A stretch of DNA of 64,000 bases, taken from Pedobacter nanyangensis. GTDB lineage: Bacteria; Bacteroidota; Bacteroidia; Sphingobacteriales; Sphingobacteriaceae. The notes beneath the pieces were generated by a model. It worked only from the letters and a program-made list of their open reading frames with translations, did no database searches and was not told the DNA's origin. Positions 16,405 to 26,632 of the stretch are shown here, piece after piece (position 1 is the stretch's first letter; every line of letters starts with the position of its first letter). The translations under genes and the position numbers were made by a program. Location: positions 377,976 through 441,975 of the forward strand of contig NZ_QMHO01000002.1 of assembly GCF_003313505.1 (NCBI RefSeq), read 5' to 3'.

Positions 16405-19400
16405 ATGAATAAAGAAAATACCTCTAAACGCCCTAATATTAAAGTTATTTTAATTGGCGCTCTAGTTTTAACCCTGGTTATTGCGGGTTATTTTTTACTC
16501 AAAAAAGATCGAAAACAGGACCATGCTCCATTTGCCAAATATATTGATGCCTATACTTCGGGTATCGTATCCAAAAAGAGCAGTATCCGTATCCACTTGG
16601 CCAATTCGGTAAGCAATACCGCAGATTTAGGTGAAGTGAAGCAAAAGCTGTTTGATTTCTCTCCCAATATTAAAGGCAAAGCCTATTGGATAGATGCCCA
16701 AACACTGGAGTTTAGACCCGAGGAAGAATTAAAACCAGACCAAAAATACGAGGCCACCTTAAACCTGGCTAAAATAGTACCTGTTGAAAAGGGTTTGGAG
16801 GAATTTGAATTTGATTTTAAAGTGATTAAACCTGCCCTATCACTTTCAGAAAATGGTTTGGTATCGCAAAACAATACTTCCATGAACTTGATGAAGTTAA
16901 CGGGCGAAATCAATACTGCCGATGCAGAGGATGCGCAAAATATCGAAAAAGCGCTAACGGTCGATTTTAACCAAAAACTAAAAGTAAAATGGAGCCATAA
17001 TCCGCAAAAGCAGATTTCTACTTTTACCATTGATAGCATTGTTAAAACTAAAAGTGAGCAAAACCTCCACCTAAAATGGGATGGCGACGCCATTGGCGCC
17101 GATGATAATCACGGGGAGGTCACGCTAGATGTTCCGGCTCTAAATGTTTTCAAGGTTTTGGCCATTAAAGCAGTACAGCAGCAAGAAGATTTTGTACTCA
17201 TCCAATGCTCAGAACCCATCAGTGTAACCCAAGATTTAGCTGGCTTGGTTACCATAGGAAACCTAAGTGATTTAAGATTCACCATTGATGGTAGCCAGAT
17301 CAAGGCTTACGCCCCAGATGCCTTAGAGGGCAATTACAACGTAGTTGCTAACCAAAGTATCCAAAATATCAATGGCACCAATTTGCAAAGCGCAAAAACG
17401 GCAAATGTAATTTTCGAAAACAAAAAGCCAGCCGTTACTATTGCGGGTGCCGGAACTATCTTGCCCAATGCTGGCAAACTGGTGCTTCCCTTTGAGGCGG
17501 TTAACCTAAAAGCGGTAGACGTAACCATCATCAAGATTTTTCAGGAAAATATCCCGCAGTTTTTTCAGGTGAACAACTACAAGGAAGGAAATGAATTACG
17601 TAGAGTGGCAAAGCCGATTTTGCAAAAAACCATCTACCTGAATGATGATAAGTCAATAGACCTTCATAAAAAAAATCGTTTTACGCTGGACCTCGACAAG
17701 CTCATCAAAACTGAACCAGGGGCCATGTACCGTGTAAGTATAATGTTTAAGAAAGCCTACAGCGTATATAATTGCACGCAAGCAAACAATCGTGCACAAG
17801 TTGAGGGCGATGATGGATACGACGGTTATGATTATGGGGAGAAAATAGACGAAGACGACGACTTTTGGAACAATTACAATAATTACTACCCCAGAGGCTA
17901 TCGTTGGAACGAGCGTGAAGATCCATGCTCGCCTTCTTATTATACTAGCGAAAGATGGGCCCATAGAAATTTATTGTCTTCGAACATTGGACTGATCGCC
18001 AAAAGAGGGAACGATGAAAGCATGTTGGTAGTCGCTACCGATTTGCTTTCTGCAAAACCCTTAAGTGGTGTAAGTATTGAATTGCTTGATTACCAAAAGC
18101 AAATACTCACCGCGGTAAAAACCGATGGCGATGGAATGGCAAGCTTCTCCTTGAAAAGAAAACCATTTTTATTGGTAGCCAAAAATGGAAACGAACGCGG
18201 TTACCTTAAGCTAGATGACGGTAATTCGTTGCCACTGTCCAGGTTTGATGTGGGAGGTGACGTGGTTCAGAATGGTATCAAGGGATTTATTTATGGCGAA
18301 AGAGGTGTTTGGCGACCTGGAGACAGTCTTTATCTGTCTTTTATTTTAGAAGATAAGCTGCAAAAACTACCTGATAATTATCCCGTTATTTTTGAACTTT
18401 ATAACCCTAAAGGACAGCTAATTAAAAGGCAAAGCAACACCAAGCCAATTAATGGTTTTTACACGTTCAAAGCAGCTACAGAAAGTACAGCACCAACTGG
18501 GAGCTGGCAGGCTAAATTTAAGGCAGGAGGTGCAGTATTTACCAAAAGTCTTAAAGTAGAAACGGTTACGCCCAACCGTATCAAAATTAATTTTGACCTT
18601 GGCGGCAAAAAATATCTTGGCAATGGTAAAGTATCTGTAGCAACATTGGCCGCAAATTGGCTATTTGGCACACCAGCACAAAATTTAAAAGCTAAAGTTG
18701 ACATTAATTTAAGCAAGGATGTCACAACTTTCAAGAACTTTCAAGAGTACTCTTTCGATAATCCCATTGTACATTTTGATACACAGTTAAGAACGGTTTT
18801 TGAAGGCACGCTGAACGATAATGGTACCGCCGTTGTAAACACCAATTTAAACAATATGACTGCAGCTCCTGGTATCTTAAGAGCCCATATCACCACTAAG
18901 GTATTTGAGCCAGGGGGCAATTTTAGCATTGACAACTTTAGTATTCCCTATCATGTTTACGACAACTATTTTGGCATAAAAGCACCAAAAGGCGATAAAC
19001 TTACGGGGATGCTGGTAACAGGCAAAAATCACGAAGTAGATATCGTGAACGTAAATAGAGGCGGTTTGCTCATCAACGCCACTAAAACGATTACAGTAGC
19101 ACTTTATAAAATCCAATGGCGTTGGTGGTGGGAGCAAAATAACGAAGAAAGTTTTGCCAATTTTACGCAAAATGAATATAACAAGCTTATTAAAGTGGAG
19201 CAGGTACAAATGGTTGGCGGTAAGGCAAAGTGGAACCTAAGGCTCGACGAACCTGAATGGGGAAGATATTTAATTATTGTAGGCGGAGCCAATGGCGGAG
19301 GTCATTTTGCCGCCAGGGAAGTATACATCGATTGGCCAGGTTGGGCACAACGCGAACAAGGCAATAACCCTACCGAAGCATCTATGCTGTCTTTCACGGC

Positions 19401-21987
19401 CAATAAAGCAAAATATTTTGTTGGCGATGACATCACGCTTACCATACCTTCACCTGAAAATGGCAGGGCCTTAATTTCCATCGAAAACGGTAGTAGAGTA
19501 GTTAAAACATTTTGGACGGATACCAAAAAGGGCCAAACACAATTCAGCTTTAAAGCAGAAAAAAACATGACTCCTAATGTATTTGCCAATGTGACTTTAT
19601 TACAGCCACATAGCCAAACAGTTAACGACATGCCTATTAGGATGTATGGCGCTATACCGCTAAGTATTGAAAATCCCGAAACCATTTTGAAACCCCAAAT
19701 TGGCATTGCTAAAGAACTGCGTCCGGAAACCGAAAGCAGCTTATCTATCAGTGAGGAAAAAGGCAAGGCGATGACCTATACTATTGCCATCGTGGATGAA
19801 GGCTTACTAGACCTTACCCGGTTTAAAACACCAGATCCACATGCCTCCTTTTATGCCAGAGAAGGTTTGGGCGTGAAAACTTGGGATCTTTTTGATCAGG
19901 TATTGGGTGCATGGGGCGGCAATTTGGAAAGAATATTGAGCATAGGAGGCGATGGTGCCATAAACAAGAACATCAACCCTGCCAAAGCCAACAGGTTTAA
20001 ACCGGTAGTAAAATTTATGGGGCCTTACCAATTGGCCAAAGGCGAAAAGAAAACCCATAAATTTACCTTGCCGCAATATATTGGTTCTGTAAAAGTGATG
20101 GTGGTAGCGGGTAATGACGGTGCCTACGGGCATGCGGAAAAAGCCGTAGAAGTTAAAAAACCGATCATGCTTTTGGCATCGGTGCCCAGAGTGATTGGTC
20201 CTGGTGAGCGCTTTACGTTGCCCGTAAACGTGTTTGCCACCAATAATAATATCAAAAACGTATCGGTAAGCTTGCAAACCAGTAATTTACAAATTAACCA
20301 AACTAACCAGCAAAATTTAGCCTTTGCCAAAGCTGGCGATCAATTAACTTATTTTAATGTAACAGCGCCCCAAAAAACGGGCATTGCCAAGATCAGGATC
20401 ATTGCACAAAGCGGAAAGGAGAAAACTGTTTCGGATGTGGAGCTGGACATCAGAAACCCAAATCCCATGGTTACCAACGTGGTTTCCGCAGTCATACAAC
20501 CAGGGCAATCGTGGAGTGGAAATTACCAAGCCATTGGTACGGCAGGTACCAATAGCGGTACTTTGGAGGTATCTTCAATCCCTCCCATCAATTTGGAAAA
20601 GCGGATTAGCTACCTTATCCAATATCCACATGGATGCGTAGAGCAAATCACTTCGGGTATTTTCCCGCAACTATATTTGGACAAACTATTGCCACTAACT
20701 GAACAGAAAAAAGCGCAAATTGAGCGTAACATCAGAGCTGGAATCAATAAACTGAAAGCATTCCAAACCACTGAGGGCGGCTTAGCCTACTGGCCAGATA
20801 ATGGCACAGCCGATGAATGGGGAACCAATTATGCCGGGCATTTCCTGATTGAAGCACAGGAAAGTGGCTATGCGCTCCCAGTTGGCTTGTACGATGGCTT
20901 AATCCGCTATCAAAAAAATAAAGCGAATAATTGGACCCCCAATGCCAATAATTTCTACGGCGGAGATTTAAGCCAAGCCTACAGATTGTATGTGTTGGCA
21001 TTGGCCAAGAAACCTGAAATGGCGGCCATGAACAGGTTGAGAGCTTTTCAATACCTAACCGATGCAGCTAAATGGCGATTGGCTGCGGCCTACCAAATAG
21101 CAGGCCAGAGTGCTGCCGCAAATAGCTTGGTTAAAAATTTGCCTACTCAGGTGGAGGCATATCAACAACTAGGCGGTACCTATGGCTCTGATTTAAGGGA
21201 CCAGGCAATGATTATGGAAACTTTAACGTTAATGGGACAACGTAACAGGGCCTTACAGCTGTTGAACAAGGTGGCTTCCAGATTAGGTGAAGATCAATGG
21301 TACAGTACGCAAACCACGGCCTATAGCTTATTGGCGGTCGCAAAATTCTGTGGAGAGCAAAAATCTAGCAGACAGCTCAATTTCCAATATGTTTTGGATG
21401 GTGTAAAAGGTAGTGTTAACCATAATCAGTATTTCAGCAGCACCCCTATCAGCTTTAAAGGAAATAGCGCTTCCGTTACCAACAGAGGTAACAGTGTTCT
21501 TTTTGCTCGCTTAATTGTTCAAGGTCGGCCGGCAACAGGTCAAAATGATTTCTTACCCAATCATCCTGACGTACTAGCCATGGAAATAAGCTATAAAACC
21601 ATGAAGGGGCAGGTACTAAATCCATCGAGGCTAAAACAAGGGCAAGATTTTTATGCCGAAGTTACCGTAAAAAATACCGGCCGACAAGGCTTATACGAGC
21701 AAATGGCATTAACACAGATTTTTCCTTCGGGATGGGAAATCATCAATACCCGGTTACACGATAACGAAGGTGCCTTCACCTCATCAACTTTTGATTATCA
21801 AGACATTAGAGATGATAGAGTGCTGACTTATTTTAGCTTAAGGGAAAATGAAACTAAAACCTTTAGGGTGCTGTTAAATGCCTCCTACTTAGGGAAGTTT
21901 TACCTCTCGACGGTACAGTGCGAGGCAATGTACAATCAAAACATTAGCGCCGCTGCACCAGGTACTTGGGTAGAAGTATATAAATAG
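16405..21987 (+). CDS. Alpha-2-macroglobulin family protein with thioester motif
   Basis: A very large (1860 residues) bacterial alpha-2-macroglobulin, thought to trap invading proteases in the periplasm. A single membrane segment at about residues 12-33 anchors it; E. coli YfhM uses a lipobox instead. MG-type beta domains fill most of the protein; FIYGERGVWRPGDSLYLSF near 630 is the typical MG2 start. The thioester motif is CVEQ at 1411-1414, within YPHGCVEQITS, followed by the alpha-helical thioester domain. At about 467-515 there is an acidic, Tyr- and Asn-rich insertion with a cysteine, absent from enterobacterial forms. pbpC follows 274 bases later, the usual partner. The family assignment is firm; the target proteases are unknown. 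Confidence 0.95.
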   Translation: MNKENTSKRPNIKVILIGALVLTLVIAGYFLLKKDRKQDHAPFAKYIDAYTSGIVSKKSSIRIHLANSVSNTADLGEVKQKLFDFSPNIKGKAYWIDAQTLEFRPEEELKPDQKYEATLNLAKIVPVEKGLEEFEFDFKVIKPALSLSENGLVSQNNTSMNLMKLTGEINTADAEDAQNIEKALTVDFNQKLKVKWSHNPQKQISTFTIDSIVKTKSEQNLHLKWDGDAIGADDNHGEVTLDVPALNVFKVLAIKAVQQQEDFVLIQCSEPISVTQDLAGLVTIGNLSDLRFTIDGSQIKAYAPDALEGNYNVVANQSIQNINGTNLQSAKTANVIFENKKPAVTIAGAGTILPNAGKLVLPFEAVNLKAVDVTIIKIFQENIPQFFQVNNYKEGNELRRVAKPILQKTIYLNDDKSIDLHKKNRFTLDLDKLIKTEPGAMYRVSIMFKKAYSVYNCTQANNRAQVEGDDGYDGYDYGEKIDEDDDFWNNYNNYYPRGYRWNEREDPCSPSYYTSERWAHRNLLSSNIGLIAKRGNDESMLVVATDLLSAKPLSGVSIELLDYQKQILTAVKTDGDGMASFSLKRKPFLLVAKNGNERGYLKLDDGNSLPLSRFDVGGDVVQNGIKGFIYGERGVWRPGDSLYLSFILEDKLQKLPDNYPVIFELYNPKGQLIKRQSNTKPINGFYTFKAATESTAPTGSWQAKFKAGGAVFTKSLKVETVTPNRIKINFDLGGKKYLGNGKVSVATLAANWLFGTPAQNLKAKVDINLSKDVTTFKNFQEYSFDNPIVHFDTQLRTVFEGTLNDNGTAVVNTNLNNMTAAPGILRAHITTKVFEPGGNFSIDNFSIPYHVYDNYFGIKAPKGDKLTGMLVTGKNHEVDIVNVNRGGLLINATKTITVALYKIQWRWWWEQNNEESFANFTQNEYNKLIKVEQVQMVGGKAKWNLRLDEPEWGRYLIIVGGANGGGHFAAREVYIDWPGWAQREQGNNPTEASMLSFTANKAKYFVGDDITLTIPSPENGRALISIENGSRVVKTFWTDTKKGQTQFSFKAEKNMTPNVFANVTLLQPHSQTVNDMPIRMYGAIPLSIENPETILKPQIGIAKELRPETESSLSISEEKGKAMTYTIAIVDEGLLDLTRFKTPDPHASFYAREGLGVKTWDLFDQVLGAWGGNLERILSIGGDGAINKNINPAKANRFKPVVKFMGPYQLAKGEKKTHKFTLPQYIGSVKVMVVAGNDGAYGHAEKAVEVKKPIMLLASVPRVIGPGERFTLPVNVFATNNNIKNVSVSLQTSNLQINQTNQQNLAFAKAGDQLTYFNVTAPQKTGIAKIRIIAQSGKEKTVSDVELDIRNPNPMVTNVVSAVIQPGQSWSGNYQAIGTAGTNSGTLEVSSIPPINLEKRISYLIQYPHGCVEQITSGIFPQLYLDKLLPLTEQKKAQIERNIRAGINKLKAFQTTEGGLAYWPDNGTADEWGTNYAGHFLIEAQESGYALPVGLYDGLIRYQKNKANNWTPNANNFYGGDLSQAYRLYVLALAKKPEMAAMNRLRAFQYLTDAAKWRLAAAYQIAGQSAAANSLVKNLPTQVEAYQQLGGTYGSDLRDQAMIMETLTLMGQRNRALQLLNKVASRLGEDQWYSTQTTAYSLLAVAKFCGEQKSSRQLNFQYVLDGVKGSVNHNQYFSSTPISFKGNSASVTNRGNSVLFARLIVQGRPATGQNDFLPNHPDVLAMEISYKTMKGQVLNPSRLKQGQDFYAEVTVKNTGRQGLYEQMALTQIFPSGWEIINTRLHDNEGAFTSSTFDYQDIRDDRVLTYFSLRENETKTFRVLLNASYLGKFYLSTVQCEAMYNQNISAAAPGTWVEVYK

Positions 21988-22000
21988 ATAAGTAATGGTT

Positions 22001-22062
22001 ATGAGTTGTGGGTTACAAGTGATATTGTACTCACGACTCGTAACATGCAACTTTCAACTCAT
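22001..22062. repeat. Imperfect inverted repeat between the macroglobulin and pbpC genes
   Basis: ATGAGTTG (22001-22008) pairs exactly with CAACTCAT (22055-22062). Inside, a second degenerate pairing (GTTATGAGTTGTGGGT with ACTCACGACTCGTAAC, 13 of 16) suggests a decayed palindrome. The remaining intergenic bases up to 22261 show nothing I can name. Confidence 0.4.
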
Positions 22063-22261
22063 ATTCTAGGCCAAATATTAGCGAAAATAAAGCGCACGAA
22101 GCCAGCTGAAAATTTAATTATAGTAACAATTCTTTCCATATTAGCATCTCCTTTGGTATAGATCAACCAATTGAATTAAATGTTACCCTTGTTTTGGCCC
22201 AGATGCACAAATATGATAATCTGTACATCTGAGGCTCAGATATTTCACTACTAAAACCAAA

Positions 22262-24634
22262 ATGAAAAAGGAAATTAAATCCATTATTTATGTTGATACT
22301 TTGTTTTTGGCAGCCCTTATTTTCTTTTGGTTTTCATTGCCCAAGCCACTTTTTAAAACGCCTACCTCATTTGTAGTAGCGGCTAGCAATGGCGAATTAT
22401 TAAGTGCATCGATCGCTGAGGATGGTCAATGGCGTTTCCCCGTAGCAGACAGCGTGCCTGATAAGTTCAGGAAATGTATCATCACCTTTGAAGACAAACG
22501 TTTCTATAACCATTTTGGGGTTGATTTAATGGCCGTGGCCAGAGCCAGTGTTCAAAATGTTAAGGCTAAAAGCATAGCCAGTGGTGCAAGTACCTTGAGC
22601 ATGCAGGTGATACGCCTTTCCAGGAAAAAACAGCGTAATTTTTTACAGAAAATAGCCGAGATGTGGATGGCCGTGCGTTTGGAAATGAGCTACTCGAAAG
22701 AAGAAATATTAGCACTGTACGCAGCCAATGCGCCATTTGGTAGTAATGTGGTTGGTTTAGAAGCCGCTAGTTGGCGGTATTACGGTAGAGCGGCCGAGCA
22801 GTTGTCGTGGGGCGAGATGGCCACCTTGGCGGTATTGCCCAACAGCCCATCCTTAGTACATCCGGGCAAAAACGCCGCCAAACTTATCCTCAAAAGAAAC
22901 AATTTACTGGATAAATTGGTAGCGACAAAAATTATTGATCGTAGCACTGCCCAACTTTCAAAAGCCGAACCTATTCCTACCGCACCGTTGGCCTTGCCAC
23001 AACATGCGCCGCATTTACTTAATCGTTTTAAAGATGAAATCAAATCATTGGACCAACCTAGTACCAAAATTACTTCGACAATTAACCATGAACTGCAGCT
23101 TGAACTGAACCGTCTTGTTGCCCAATATCACCAGAAATTTAGTGCAAATGGCATAAACAATCTTTCTGCTTTGGTTTTAAGTGTGGCTAGTGGAAAAGTA
23201 GTAGGCTACGTTGGAAATTGTTATCTGCCACAACAAAAGGAAATGGAAAGCCATGTAGATATGATAAGAGCGCCACGTAGCCCAGGCAGCACATTGAAAC
23301 CAATTTTATATGCCAGTATGATTAATGATGGCTTTATTTTACCCCAAACCCTCATTCCCGATGTGCCCACGCAAATTGGTGGCTATGCTCCTATGAATTT
23401 TGACTTGGGATATGATGGGGCCATTCCGGCAGACCGTGCCTTAAGCCGTTCCTTAAATATTCCGGCGGTTAAAATGCTACAACAATATAAGTATGAACGT
23501 TTTTACGACAAATTGAAAAAATTACAATTTTCTACGTTGAACAAAGCCGCAGATCATTATGGTTTATCGCTTATTTTGGGAGGCAGTGAAGTCACCATGT
23601 GGGACCTAAGCAGCGTTTATTTAGGCATGGCCCGCACATTGAACCACTACAATACTTACCAAGGCAAGTACAACGCGGCAGATTACGCCTCACCTTTCTA
23701 CATCAACCATGAAAAACAAGAGAAAGCCCGTATTGAAGCAACCTCACAATTGGATCACGGAAGTATATGGGCTACTTTCAATGCCATGGAAGAGGTTATG
23801 AGGCCCGGCGACGAAGGTTTGTGGCAGCAGTTCAGCTCATCGCAGCGGGTAGCCTGGAAAACGGGCACGAGTTTTGGCTTTAGGGATGCCTGGGCCATAG
23901 GGCTTACGCCAAAATATGTGGTTAGTGTATGGGTAGGCAACGCCGATGGCGAAGGTAGACCAGGATTAACGGGTATTGAAGCCGCCGCCCCGTTAATGTT
24001 TGATATTTTTAGGTTATTGCCTTCTTCAAAATGGTTTGAGATGCCCAAAACCAAGCTTAAAAAGATATGGGTATGTAAACAAAGTGGATACAAAGCCTCA
24101 AAAAATTGCGAAACGAAAATAGGTCAATGGGCACCTCCCATTGGCGAAAAAACAGCGCTTTGTCCCTACCATAAATTGGTACATTTAGATGCCTCTGAGA
24201 ATTATCAGGTGAACAATCAATGCTACAATATCAGCCAAATGAAACATAAAGGCTGGTTTGTTTTACCCCCTACCATGGAGTATTATTACAAAACCAAAAA
24301 TGCAGATTACCGCATTTTACCCCCTTTAATGGAAGGTTGCCAAAATGAAACCATGGCAGCCATGGAAATGATCTATCCAAAACCCAATGCAATGGTATAT
24401 ATCCCTTTGGAAATTGACGGTAATAGAGGAAAAGCCATTTTCAACGTGGCGCACCGAAATGCCAACGCTACGGTACATTGGCATATTGATGAACAATATT
24501 TAGGCAGCACTAAAAATTATCATCAAATGGCCGTTAGCCCAAAAGCAGGAAAACATTTACTCACCTTAACCGACAACAATGGGGAGCGGCTGGTGCAAAT
24601 GTTTACCGTGCTTGACAAGGATAGAGAAAACTAA
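22262..24634 (+). CDS. pbpC: Penicillin-binding protein 1C
   Basis: A bifunctional peptidoglycan synthase. After one N-terminal membrane segment comes a family 51 glycosyltransferase, with catalytic Glu77 in EDKRFYNHFGVD and a second motif GASTLSMQ. The transpeptidase domain has Ser343 in STLK, then SRSLN and Lys533 in KTGT. The C-terminal 130 residues form the BiPBP_C domain found in PBP1C proteins, with NVAHRNANATVHWHIDE. At 790 residues it has normal length. It is encoded just after an alpha-2-macroglobulin, an association seen in many bacteria and taken to mean repair of the wall when proteases breach the envelope. The 3' end overlaps the convergent yhhN-type gene by 4 bases. Confidence 0.95.
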   Translation: MKKEIKSIIYVDTLFLAALIFFWFSLPKPLFKTPTSFVVAASNGELLSASIAEDGQWRFPVADSVPDKFRKCIITFEDKRFYNHFGVDLMAVARASVQNVKAKSIASGASTLSMQVIRLSRKKQRNFLQKIAEMWMAVRLEMSYSKEEILALYAANAPFGSNVVGLEAASWRYYGRAAEQLSWGEMATLAVLPNSPSLVHPGKNAAKLILKRNNLLDKLVATKIIDRSTAQLSKAEPIPTAPLALPQHAPHLLNRFKDEIKSLDQPSTKITSTINHELQLELNRLVAQYHQKFSANGINNLSALVLSVASGKVVGYVGNCYLPQQKEMESHVDMIRAPRSPGSTLKPILYASMINDGFILPQTLIPDVPTQIGGYAPMNFDLGYDGAIPADRALSRSLNIPAVKMLQQYKYERFYDKLKKLQFSTLNKAADHYGLSLILGGSEVTMWDLSSVYLGMARTLNHYNTYQGKYNAADYASPFYINHEKQEKARIEATSQLDHGSIWATFNAMEEVMRPGDEGLWQQFSSSQRVAWKTGTSFGFRDAWAIGLTPKYVVSVWVGNADGEGRPGLTGIEAAAPLMFDIFRLLPSSKWFEMPKTKLKKIWVCKQSGYKASKNCETKIGQWAPPIGEKTALCPYHKLVHLDASENYQVNNQCYNISQMKHKGWFVLPPTMEYYYKTKNADYRILPPLMEGCQNETMAAMEMIYPKPNAMVYIPLEIDGNRGKAIFNVAHRNANATVHWHIDEQYLGSTKNYHQMAVSPKAGKHLLTLTDNNGERLVQMFTVLDKDREN

Positions 24635-25320
24635 TTGGGCTTGAGGTATTTCCTTTCAATAGTGCCCATACAGATCAGGAACTGGGCCAGCATGTAGGTA
24701 AACATCACCCAAAAATCGCCCATATCCATTCGCTCTACAAACTTATTGTAGGCCAAAGTAGCATCAGAAATGATGAATAGAATTGCACCCAACAAAATCC
24801 AAAGAAAACTTTTGTAATTGGTTTTCCCATGTCGCAGGGCCGCGGTAATTCCCATAAGTGCAATCACGAAACAATAAACCAGAACAGGAATATTCATATT
24901 GCCAAGATATGGCCGTAAAAAATAATAATAGGAAAGACAGGAAAAACCAAATACGATAAATATGGGTAAGATATAACGTTTCTCACTTTGTGCTTTATTG
25001 CTAAGGTCAACATAAAAGGCAGCAATATAAAACAGGTGTGCAATTAGAAACGAACCTAGGCCCAACATGAAATAAAGCTGGTGGTGAGCCGAAAACATCA
25101 AAAAAACATCACCTAATAACGAAAAAAACAAACCTATTTTTACCTTGCTGGTAAAACGGCTTTTTTTCTTGATAGTGAGGTAAATAAAAAGCATTAACGA
25201 AATAGTAATTAATGGCTTTGTGATGAACCTCATTGCTGTCAGGTTATTGGTAACGGCAAATAGTTCCGCAAAAAAGACAATGGCAAAAGCAAAGCCGAAC
25301 TGGGGGTATTTTTTAAGCAT
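24631..25320 (-). CDS. YhhN/TMEM86 family protein, likely lysoplasmalogenase
   Basis: An integral membrane protein with about eight hydrophobic segments in 229 residues. It matches the YhhN/TMEM86 family, of which human TMEM86B and a Legionella member are lysoplasmalogenases that hydrolyse the vinyl-ether bond of lysoplasmalogens. The family signatures FITKPLIT, LFFSLLGDVFLMF and GLGSFLIAHLFYIAAF are visible, with the conserved Asp in LLGD. Its first 8 bases overlap the end of the upstream alkylglycerol-monooxygenase-like gene, so the two are very likely cotranslated. An activity on ether lipids is supported by that neighbour. It is convergent with pbpC. Confidence 0.85.
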   Translation of the reverse strand: MLKKYPQFGFAFAIVFFAELFAVTNNLTAMRFITKPLITISLMLFIYLTIKKKSRFTSKVKIGLFFSLLGDVFLMFSAHHQLYFMLGLGSFLIAHLFYIAAFYVDLSNKAQSEKRYILPIFIVFGFSCLSYYYFLRPYLGNMNIPVLVYCFVIALMGITAALRHGKTNYKSFLWILLGAILFIISDATLAYNKFVERMDMGDFWVMFTYMLAQFLICMGTIERKYLKPN

Positions 25321-26530
25321 TTCGATACTTGGATTTGATGTAAAAGAAATAGGTAAGCATTATTAGATGTATTGCGGTTGCTGCAACAATCCAAAAAAAG
25401 TTAAAATGAAGCTTGTACAGGAAATAAGCCATGAAAAAACCTAGTAGATACCTGATACTCTCTATCGCTACAAACCATCGTTTCTTTTCCAATAAAGCAC
25501 CACAGGTAAGCATGCTAACGATGGTAAAAGTAGCTAGCAACATATTGGTGATGAGGCCTAGCCCATCAAAATAAAACAGTTGATAAGAGCCTAAACCTAA
25601 AGCCAAAAGAAACAGCAGTACCGCATATCCCATGCTGGCAATGGAAGCATGGGTGTCAAATTTTTTGTAGTTAAGAACATCTATTTCTGGCGCAAACTGA
25701 AAGCCTCCTAGCTTTTCAGGGAACCAGCCCGGTGGCTTTACAAAAACTTTGATCTTATCAGCAATATTATCAGACTTTTTAGCCGTTTCTATCAAATCTT
25801 TCCAATAGTGTACATTGGCCCAAACAGGATTCCAACTGGCCAGTGGCTTGGTAATGCCATAATAAACTTCCTCCTCTTCTCTTTGGAAAGTTCCAAACAT
25901 CATATCCCATATAATTAGGGTCCCAGCATGATTTTTGTCGATGTATTTGGGGTTAGATCCATGATGAACCCGATGATGCGAAGGGGTGTTTAAAATGTAC
26001 TCTAAAAATCCCATGCTTTTAATGGTACGTGTATGGATCCAAAACTGATAAAGTGTGTTGAAAGAGCTTAAGGTTAAAAACATGATGGGGTCAAAACCGA
26101 TAAGTGCCAAGGGCAGATAAAATACCCACGAAAACCATCCCTGAAACCACGACTGCCTTAGGGCTACCGTTAAATTGTACTCTTCAGATTGATGATGAAC
26201 AATATGTGCCGCCCATAACGCATTAATTTGATGGCTCATCCGATGAAACCAGTAATAAAAAAAATCTACGCCAATAAAGAGGACAATCCAAGTCCAAATG
26301 GTATTTGGGATTTCGAACAAGCGCCAATGTTCAAAAATGTACATGTAACCTACAAACAAAACCGATTTCATGAAAAGGCCCACCAATTGGGAGCCTATTC
26401 CCTGGCTGAGGTTGGCAATGGAGTCGTTTAATCGATAGTATTTTAGCTTTTTGTAGAAAGTGTAGGCTAACTCAATCCCAATAAGTATAAAAAAAATGGG
26501 TACCGAGAGGGCTATATAATTGGTCTTCAT
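25313..26530 (-). CDS. Alkylglycerol monooxygenase-like protein (fatty acid hydroxylase superfamily)
   Basis: A membrane di-iron hydroxylase whose sequence follows human AGMO/TMEM195 closely rather than generic sterol desaturases; AGMO cleaves the ether bond of alkylglycerols using tetrahydrobiopterin. The histidine clusters are His96 and His100 in HRMSH, His109, His112 and His113 in HIVHH, a later IHTRT, and HHRVHHG. Between them NLTVALRQSW and YQFWIHT agree with AGMO as I recall it, as does DKNHAGTLIIWD. Four or five more hydrophobic segments fill the C-terminal 130 residues, as in AGMO (405 residues here). It is cotranscribed with the lysoplasmalogenase-like gene (8-base overlap). Substrate and cofactor are inferred. 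Confidence 0.85.
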   Translation of the reverse strand: MKTNYIALSVPIFFILIGIELAYTFYKKLKYYRLNDSIANLSQGIGSQLVGLFMKSVLFVGYMYIFEHWRLFEIPNTIWTWIVLFIGVDFFYYWFHRMSHQINALWAAHIVHHQSEEYNLTVALRQSWFQGWFSWVFYLPLALIGFDPIMFLTLSSFNTLYQFWIHTRTIKSMGFLEYILNTPSHHRVHHGSNPKYIDKNHAGTLIIWDMMFGTFQREEEEVYYGITKPLASWNPVWANVHYWKDLIETAKKSDNIADKIKVFVKPPGWFPEKLGGFQFAPEIDVLNYKKFDTHASIASMGYAVLLFLLALGLGSYQLFYFDGLGLITNMLLATFTIVSMLTCGALLEKKRWFVAIESIRYLLGFFMAYFLYKLHFNFFWIVAATAIHLIMLTYFFYIKSKYRNA

Positions 26531-26632
26531 CCAGTCTTATTTGGCTTTATCATTATTCGAACTGAAATCGTTCGTTAATCTAATTTAATGATTTATCCTA
26601 ATAAGTTAACTAGAGAAAAAAGAAGCTGCAAA

